A stretch of 27,943 bases of DNA, from the NCBI GenBank assembly GCA_025980355.1, contig JAICXR010000001.1:1-27943 (forward strand), read 5' to 3'. Positions 23,901 to 27,943 of the stretch are shown here, in pieces. Both the position numbers and the translations under genes were made by a program. Source of the stretch: Chloroflexota bacterium (GTDB lineage Bacteria; Chloroflexota; UBA4733). Numbering within the stretch: the first letter of the stretch is position 1; every line of letters starts with the position of its first letter. The notes beneath the pieces were generated by a model, which worked only from the letters and a program-made list of their open reading frames with translations, did not search any database and was not told the origin of the DNA.

Positions 23901-24002
23901 CTGCCTAGCACCGGCACCCGCCTGCCTGTGTCGCCGCCGGTGCCGGCTGATGCGGTAACCGTGGCGAATGTCGTGGTCCGTGCCGTCGCCGGGGCCAGTT
24001 GA
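21000..24002 (+). CDS. PTPS-related polytopic membrane protein with three C-terminal beta modules
   Basis: Large integral-membrane protein of the '6-pyruvoyl-tetrahydropterin synthase-related' membrane domain family, which I relate to GT-C glycosyltransferases; biochemical function is unproven. The first outer loop has GHDGVEHLFR, PRWTPDLALGFGYPLF and YSPLAYVIPA (residues ~8-61). Helices fill the region up to ~400, then comes an outer domain with the YfhO-like string WYFPGWQVRIDGQAAPV (~482-498) and two more helices (~528-573). Three beta-rich modules follow at ~600-725, 727-860 and 860-1000; the last has DDTVFVHLVDANGK, PTSAWDAGELIDD and PPGRYTVQVGWY. The codon at 21000 is TTG and lies at the end of the first hydrophobic segment. 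The frame is open upstream to 20853 and encodes WRGAVPLLLAFALCLPALF, so translation probably starts earlier, at a non-standard codon (ATT 20922 or another). Its 3' end faces the phosphatase gene, 51 bases away. Confidence 0.8.
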   Translation: MPGFIEGHDGVEHLFRVLALATAWRESGVVGNLLPRWTPDLALGFGYPLFGLYSPLAYVIPAALTLLGVAPIVAVKVAVALALLLGGLGAFLCLRPLAGATAAVIGAVTYVYAPYTMANAFVRLDLAELSAGSCAALALAALLRLDAPAGDGAAGRRVVLAALALAAIPLCHNLSALTFLPLLAAVWCWLLVRAWGHAKPAQRRAVLPVLAAPLLAAGIAAFFLLPAWRWQASTHLALLGGDPAFLAKLLHPLALWRAQFALPGWGWFGAGSAWWNFSVAPSPAGEFGAGPSTLAWLAVPVSLLLLRRQCRLRGLALALVIACLISVLLLTSLALPFWRAFPHLTLLQFPWRFAGPLCLATALLVGLLLAPIPGRRRLLPAAACLTLAVVPALLYLRPDPISLPTGAITWPAQLRRELIGGYGTTGSGLFLPRWVPGQSPQVPVFAAPTPGTTSLQLTELTGRADAFAASYQAQQSATLTLGAWYFPGWQVRIDGQAAPVAPDTSGLVRLALPAGTHRLTVARGPTGAELAGGVITLASALVAIVLLLGPGRPALIVAGITTLVGVALSGAIPRFSFSMLGDATAVWSIPAASTPPQPLQAAAWRIVRSPVWGPTPVVEVAWLAQQAPVGDVQPTIQVRSLAGEILATTTRGPRLSTVSTTGWPAGTLVFDHLTIPLPPAVDGVCAGTYGLALAMGTADAASTALGQVALPCAPAAVPTVPQVVAPVLHGLGAGRLPTVQPGAAVDLDLSLRVAGPTATDEVLAFQLLDGRGQPVAQVQSYGNIDLRFSTLWTAGQVVPYHLHLPLPSTLTTGVYTLSLQLFSPAGGALQPLLAPTGQIGPKLTLASVKVSPARVSSAMPLLARFGPSIGLLAPTGPPRPELTAQPGTTVSIPLRWLAVAAPNADDTVFVHLVDANGKLAAQADGPPLAGRYPTSAWDAGELIDDTRQLPLPANLPPGRYTVQVGWYLPSTGTRLPVSPPVPADAVTVANVVVRAVAGAS

Positions 24003-24053
24003 GGGACCCCGGCGATGCCACGCGCCCTGAGGCCGGCTTCGGCGGGTCATTGC

Positions 24054-25442
24054 TCAGTGGATGGCGCCCTGGACGCCGGGCAAGGCCGGGAACGCCGCGC
24101 TGGGGAAGTCGAAGTCCAGCAATTTGGCGATGGTCGCCGCGATCTGCTCGGTGTGGACCACCGGATTCCGCGCACCGTGACCGTGCACGGCGCCGCCGGT
24201 GACGATCATGGGTACCGCCTGATCGCTGGGGTCAAGACCGCCGTGCTCTGCTCGCTTCGGGTCGTGGACGTTGCTGTCGTAGCAGTAGCCGGCGATCGGC
24301 AGCAAGGCGAAGTCCGGTGTTCGATCCGCCGGCGCCGCGCCCAATGCCACGAAGTCCTGCTGCGTCAGGATGCGTCGAATGGCGAACCGATTCGCAGCCG
24401 CGGGCGTTGAGAGGGCGGCGACCGCCGCTGCCGTCTGGGAAGGATCGCTGAGCCAGACATAATCGGCGTTGTCGGCCGTCTGTTGCACCAGGGAGATCGG
24501 CACGGCCTGTTGGCCAAGGAATGTCTGGACGGAAGCCGGCGAGATGAAGCTGCAGCCATTGGCCGCACTGACATCATTCTGGACGCAATCCGGTGGATTC
24601 GGACGGAGCGGCGTATTGCCGTGATCCCCGGTGATGATGAGCACCGTCTGGTCCCAGGCGCCGCTGGCCTGCAACGCCGTCACCAGACGCTGGACCTCGT
24701 TGTCCTCGAAGCCGATCGCCTGGTCCGTCGCTGCCGACGACACGCCGCCAAACTTCTGCGCCGAGGAGACGGCCTGCACGTAGTAGCCGGCGATGGCCGG
24801 AGCGGCGGGACCGGTCAAGGAGTTGATCAGCGACGTGAAATTCGCGTCGTCGTATCGCTCAAAGCACTGGTAGTCGAGGACATCCGGGCAGATAACTTTC
24901 AGGTTCGGCGTTTCCAGGCCGGTGATGCCCGGCCCGGCTGCCGGCGTGCCGTTGAGAAAGGCATACGCCGGATCCTTGGCGATGAACATCGACGTGAGGC
25001 CGGCGCTAGTGGCCGCCTGGAAGACCGACGGCATCCGGTTATAGTCTTGCGCCGTCGTCCCCGGCGCCAGGATGTTCTTATACTTCAGGCGGATCACCTG
25101 CTGGTAGTGCCGATCATAGAACGTGTCGTACAACAGTCCCGTGGCCGTCGGCTGGTTGCCGGTGAACATATCGGCATTCCCCGGCACCGAGTCGCCGGGG
25201 AAATCGGCCACCGCATTGACATAGTCGAGGCCCTGGCTCGCGAGCCGGGAGATCGTTGGCGCGACCGCCGGCGTGTACAGTTCCCGATGCCCACCGTCCA
25301 TGGTCAGAATGACGACGTGTTGGACGCGGTCGTGGCGCGCCGACGCCGGGACCGTACTATCCGCCTGGGCGCCGCCGGACAATAACGGCAACATCAAGAT
25401 CGCCCCCGCCGTCAGCACCCCGCTGAGCTTCCTCCAGATCAC
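24054..25442 (-). CDS. Secreted alkaline-phosphatase-superfamily protein (phosphodiesterase/phosphatase type)
   Basis: Exported two-metal phosphoesterase. From GTG 25442 the protein has a Sec signal peptide (MIWRKLSGVLTAGAILMLPL, cleavage likely after AQA at residue 27). Metal-ligand motifs follow: TMDGGHRE (Asp49), DSVPGNADMFTG with Ser85 as the likely nucleophile, TGDHGNTP (~290) and AEHGG (~404). The DS-x-PG spacing is that of a subgroup of type I phosphodiesterase/nucleotide pyrophosphatase proteins. Several Cys residues could pair outside the cell. GTG 25442 follows GGGAGGGAA and gives a clean signal peptide; the longer reading from GTG 25487 would bury it behind a Trp/Lys-rich tail. The final length is 462 aa. 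It has its own promoter about 100 bases upstream. It might remove phosphate from envelope polymers or scavenge phosphate; the substrate is unknown. Confidence 0.85.
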   Translation of the reverse strand: MIWRKLSGVLTAGAILMLPLLSGGAQADSTVPASARHDRVQHVVILTMDGGHRELYTPAVAPTISRLASQGLDYVNAVADFPGDSVPGNADMFTGNQPTATGLLYDTFYDRHYQQVIRLKYKNILAPGTTAQDYNRMPSVFQAATSAGLTSMFIAKDPAYAFLNGTPAAGPGITGLETPNLKVICPDVLDYQCFERYDDANFTSLINSLTGPAAPAIAGYYVQAVSSAQKFGGVSSAATDQAIGFEDNEVQRLVTALQASGAWDQTVLIITGDHGNTPLRPNPPDCVQNDVSAANGCSFISPASVQTFLGQQAVPISLVQQTADNADYVWLSDPSQTAAAVAALSTPAAANRFAIRRILTQQDFVALGAAPADRTPDFALLPIAGYCYDSNVHDPKRAEHGGLDPSDQAVPMIVTGGAVHGHGARNPVVHTEQIAATIAKLLDFDFPSAAFPALPGVQGAIH

Positions 25443-25550
25443 TGCTTCCCTCCCCCATTTCCAGTTCTTCTGCCGCAGACCGGCCACCGTGGTCCGGGCC
25501 CCGCTGCTTACCCTGCGGCTGCTCCAGGGCGATCAGCCGCGCGGGCCGGC

Positions 25551-25580
25551 AGTATAGGTGCGGGGCCACCTTTTTCGCAA
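25551..25580 (-). promoter_or_regulatory. sigma-70 promoter of the secreted phosphatase gene
   Basis: On the minus strand TTGCGA (25580-25575) and TATACT (25556-25551) are separated by 18 bases. The start point would be near 25544, giving a leader of about 100 bases. The -10 is identical to that of the PTPS-related gene promoter at 20833-20838. Confidence 0.55.
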
Positions 25581-25588
25581 GCAAAGTG

Positions 25589-25615
25589 CCGGCGTCTCGG
25601 CGTTGCAGCCGCCGG
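25589..25615 (-). terminator. possible terminator after the second GT39-like gene
   Basis: CCGGCG (25589-25594) and CGCCGG (25610-25615) can pair just after the stop codon on the minus strand, with an inner GGC/GCC pairing. CACTTTGC follows. The stem is short and the U run only three, so it may be inefficient and allow readthrough to the phosphatase gene. Confidence 0.35.
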
Positions 25616-25616
25616 T

Positions 25617-27485
25617 CTACGTGCCAACGGACACGGTCGCAATCGGGGCGAGGCCGCTGCCAACGCCGGGAACCACCAGGCGGGGGCCCCCGCTGGACGG
25701 GTAGACGGCGACCGCCAGCGTATACCGACCGGCCAGCAACGTGGCCGGCAGGTGCAGGGTATGGGGATCGGGGATCGTCTCCCCCGGCAGCCAGCCGGTG
25801 GTGGGCGCCCGGCCGTCCTGGGGCACGGCGTCCAGTTGGGCGGCCAACCGACCTGCTGGGTTGAGCAATTGCACGCTCACCGTCTCCCCGCTCGGCGTCG
25901 GCGCGTTGGCAGTCCAGAAGAGGACGACCTGCCAGTCTTGCCCCGACACCGGATCGGTCGGCGTCAGTTCCGCGCCGGTCAAGCGCATGACACCGCCGAA
26001 CGTCAGGTGCAGCGCGACGTTGGGACGCCAGGGGGCGAACTCGATGACGTGGAAGCCGTTGGCCACCTGTCCCAGCGCCTGCAAGTGGCGATTGCACCAG
26101 GCCAGCACCGCGTGCCGGCTATCCCAGGCGCCGATGTCGTCCGGGATCAACCAGACCTCCCGCTTGCCGGCGGTGAGCCGGCTCAGGTCGGCGTTCAACG
26201 CCGTCGGGCTTTGGTCCTGCTGCGCCGGCTCGATGGCCATCGGCGCCGCCACGTCGCTACGTTGGGCGTAGTAGCGGACCACCGGGTCCAGGTGATTGAT
26301 GATGACGATATCCGAGGCGGTGGCGTGGCCGGCGAGGTAGTCCCCGAGCGCGGTGTAGGCGTGGCCGCGTCCGTCGGTCGGGTAAAAATACAACGACCAG
26401 AGTGCCGGGAGCAACGGTAGGGCGACCGCGGCGACCGCCACGGCGCCGGCCAGTGTCGCCAGGCGCGACCGCAGTCGCCACCACACCGCCGGCAGCGCCA
26501 GGAGGAGATAGAATGGCGGTGAGGCTTCGATCAGGTAGCGCACATCGAAGATCGGCCGCGTCCGCGAGCCGTACCAGATCGCGCCGATCGGTAGCACTAG
26601 CCAGAGCAAGAGCAGCAACAGGCCGAACCGGCCTGGGCGCAGCCGAGCGAGCGCCACGCAGCCCAGGATCAATGCCGCGGCATAGACCGGCAGCAGCGGG
26701 GTGGCGAACTGCTGCGGCAGATCCCAGCCGAGAGCGAAGGTGCGCACCGCCGCCCGCGCCGCGTCGCCCAGGCTTGGCGAGCCGGCGTTGCCGTGGTATG
26801 TCGTGAGCGTTTGCCAGGCGTAGACGACCCACGGTACGTACAGCAGTGCCACGAGGGCCTGCGCAGCGACCCAGAGGCGCAGCCCCCGTCCTTTCTGCGC
26901 CGCAAGCACCACGACCGCGAACAGATTCACCAGCACGAGCACATAGATGCTGTAGTAGTGGGTGTAGAGCGCGAGGAGCATGGTCAGCACATAGCCCAGC
27001 GCCGCCTGGCGGCTGGGCCGGCGATCGAACAGCAGCCGCCAGGCCCAGTAGACGGCGGCCGTGACGGAGGCGGTCGCCAGCGTGTACATGCGCGCGTCCT
27101 GGGCGTTCCAGACGTGGTAGGGGGCGAGCGCCAGCAGCAGCGCGGCGACGGCGCCGACGAGCGGCCCGGCCAGCCGGCGCGCCAGAACGTAGAGTAGGGC
27201 CACGCCCAAGGCGTCGCCAGCGGTGGAGAGCCAGCGCAGCGCGTAGGCGCCGTTGCCGGCGATGGGTATCCACGTATGCAGCAGCAGGTAGAACAGCGGC
27301 GGATGCGGCTCGCCCTGTGCCAGCGTGCCGATCACCTGACCGAGCGGCGCCGTCACGTAGTTAATGCCGAACACTTCGTCGCCCCGGAAGTCGTAAAAGC
27401 TGAGGTGCCAGCAGCGCAGCAGCCAGGCGGTGAATAGCACCGTCAGCGGCGGGGCGAGCCGGCACATCTGGTCACCGCGTTTCAT
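25617..27485 (-). CDS. GT39/ArnT-like glycosyltransferase with one C-terminal beta module
   Basis: Predicted GT-C membrane glycosyltransferase. The first outer loop has FRGDEVFGINY with Asp36-Glu37 in the catalytic-type position, followed by GEPHPPLFYLLLHTW (~58-72) and WNAQDARMYTLA (~124), the pattern of the ArnT/PMT group and of the 964-aa protein at 8156. About eleven hydrophobic helices run to ~370; YLIEASPPFYLLLALP holds the conserved RYL of late loops. Residues ~380-495 form an outer soluble domain, and ~498-622 one beta module (WQVVLFWTANAP, PTTGWLPGETIPD, AGRYTLAVAVY). ATG 27485 overlaps the stop of the preceding YfhO-type gene by four bases (ATGA), so the two are very likely co-translated. 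Sugar donor and acceptor are unknown. Confidence 0.83.
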   Translation of the reverse strand: MKRGDQMCRLAPPLTVLFTAWLLRCWHLSFYDFRGDEVFGINYVTAPLGQVIGTLAQGEPHPPLFYLLLHTWIPIAGNGAYALRWLSTAGDALGVALLYVLARRLAGPLVGAVAALLLALAPYHVWNAQDARMYTLATASVTAAVYWAWRLLFDRRPSRQAALGYVLTMLLALYTHYYSIYVLVLVNLFAVVVLAAQKGRGLRLWVAAQALVALLYVPWVVYAWQTLTTYHGNAGSPSLGDAARAAVRTFALGWDLPQQFATPLLPVYAAALILGCVALARLRPGRFGLLLLLLWLVLPIGAIWYGSRTRPIFDVRYLIEASPPFYLLLALPAVWWRLRSRLATLAGAVAVAAVALPLLPALWSLYFYPTDGRGHAYTALGDYLAGHATASDIVIINHLDPVVRYYAQRSDVAAPMAIEPAQQDQSPTALNADLSRLTAGKREVWLIPDDIGAWDSRHAVLAWCNRHLQALGQVANGFHVIEFAPWRPNVALHLTFGGVMRLTGAELTPTDPVSGQDWQVVLFWTANAPTPSGETVSVQLLNPAGRLAAQLDAVPQDGRAPTTGWLPGETIPDPHTLHLPATLLAGRYTLAVAVYPSSGGPRLVVPGVGSGLAPIATVSVGT

Positions 27486-27943
27486 CGCGATGACTGGCGG
27501 CCGCGATGGACGTTGGACCCGACGTGCTGGGCGAACGTGGCAAGCGCCAGGACCATGCCCAGCGCGGCGAGCGCCATCCCCAGGCGCAAACTGGGCTGCT
27601 GGTAGCGCAGGGCGATCGTGTGATCGCCCGCCGGCAAGGCGACCGCCATCAGCGCCGCGTCGGCGTGATACAGCGACGTCGGGCGTCCATCGATGGTCGC
27701 CTTCCAGCCCCGGACGTAGGGCTGGCTGATCACCAGCAGCGCGTTGTCCGTGGTGGACGCCGAGAGCAGCAGGTCGCCGGGGGCGGTGCGGAGCCAGGTC
27801 TCGTGCTGGCTGCGGGGTGGGCTGGGACCGGCGATGGCGAGGTCCGGCGTCCCTTCCACAACGGCGGCCGTCCCCGGCTGCGGAAGGCCCAGCGTCATTT
27901 GCTGCGCCTGGGCGGCGGACGTGGCGAGTCGGAGGTCGCGTAC
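27482..27943 (-). CDS. YfhO-family membrane protein, C-terminal end (partial)
   Basis: The frame is open to the right edge, giving the last ~153 residues of a longer protein. It shows the outer beta domain and final helix of the YfhO family: LVISQPYVRGWKATIDGRP (the RGW-x4-DG signature), AVALPAGDHTIALRY and the hydrophobic LGMALAALGMVLALATFA, then a short basic tail. This matches the C-terminal part of the complete YfhO-family protein at 18342-20537 (AAYPGWTATVDGRPAEIL, AIPAGRHTVVFSF). The ATG at 27898 is internal, because the in-frame codons continue upstream with no stop. It overlaps the GT39-like gene start by four bases. Confidence 0.8.
   Translation of the reverse strand, partial: VRDLRLATSAAQAQQMTLGLPQPGTAAVVEGTPDLAIAGPSPPRSQHETWLRTAPGDLLLSASTTDNALLVISQPYVRGWKATIDGRPTSLYHADAALMAVALPAGDHTIALRYQQPSLRLGMALAALGMVLALATFAQHVGSNVHRGRQSSR

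Noticed and set aside
24003..24053. Terminator between the convergent PTPS-related and phosphatase genes
   Set aside because: Only a 4-bp GCCG/CGGC stem is present with no U run on either strand; too weak to annotate.
1..27943. CRISPR arrays, insertion sequences, transposases or phage genes
   Set aside because: No regularly spaced repeats, no transposase or integrase motifs, and no terminal inverted repeats with target duplications were seen.

Overview
The window is very GC-rich and encodes a bacterial chromosome segment packed with genes. I infer a member of the Chloroflexota, probably near the Thermomicrobia. The reasons are several very large polytopic glycosyltransferase-like and YfhO-like proteins carrying extracytoplasmic beta-rich tails, a tad/Flp-type pilus component, a compact RpoD-like sigma factor, and housekeeping genes (alaS, ruvX, mltG, tilS, hpt) in a non-proteobacterial arrangement. 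This placement is inference; no rRNA or tRNA gene was seen to anchor it.

Layout. Bases 1-479 (minus) hold the N-terminal part of a DHRS1-like short-chain dehydrogenase. It is divergent from a sulfatase (513-2339), followed by a D-2-hydroxyacid dehydrogenase (2527-3522). A translationally coupled tilS-hpt pair and ridA (3643-6107) end at a perfect 38-bp palindrome that separates them from a convergent sigma factor. A DtxR/MntR-type metalloregulator lies upstream of the sigma gene on the same strand. At 8156-12884 (plus) there is a 964-aa GT39/PMT-like glycosyltransferase, an unrecognised 161-aa protein and two adjacent RCK (TrkA-type) subunits. At 12941-17940 (minus) lies the tight cluster alaS-ruvX-mltG-prepilin peptidase, with a good sigma-70 promoter in front of alaS. 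That promoter's -35 element is shared with the terminator hairpin of the neighbouring Flp pilin gene (18082-18264).

From 18342 to the right edge the window is an envelope/surface-polymer region. It has a YfhO-family protein next to the pilin gene, a divergent ~1000-aa PTPS-related membrane protein, a secreted alkaline-phosphatase-superfamily enzyme, a second GT39-like protein, and the C-terminal end of a second YfhO-family gene overlapping it by ATGA. Three of the membrane proteins end in one or three copies of the same kind of beta-rich module. The genes plausibly act together on polyprenyl-phosphate-linked sugars at the outer membrane face, but the substrate cannot be read from sequence.

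The least ordinary part is the divergent region around 20538-20999. It contains two 12-bp direct repeats exactly 21 bp apart, next to a perfect TTGACA on one strand, and a good -35/-10 pair on the other strand. In both flanking genes the first transmembrane helix is encoded upstream of the first canonical start codon.
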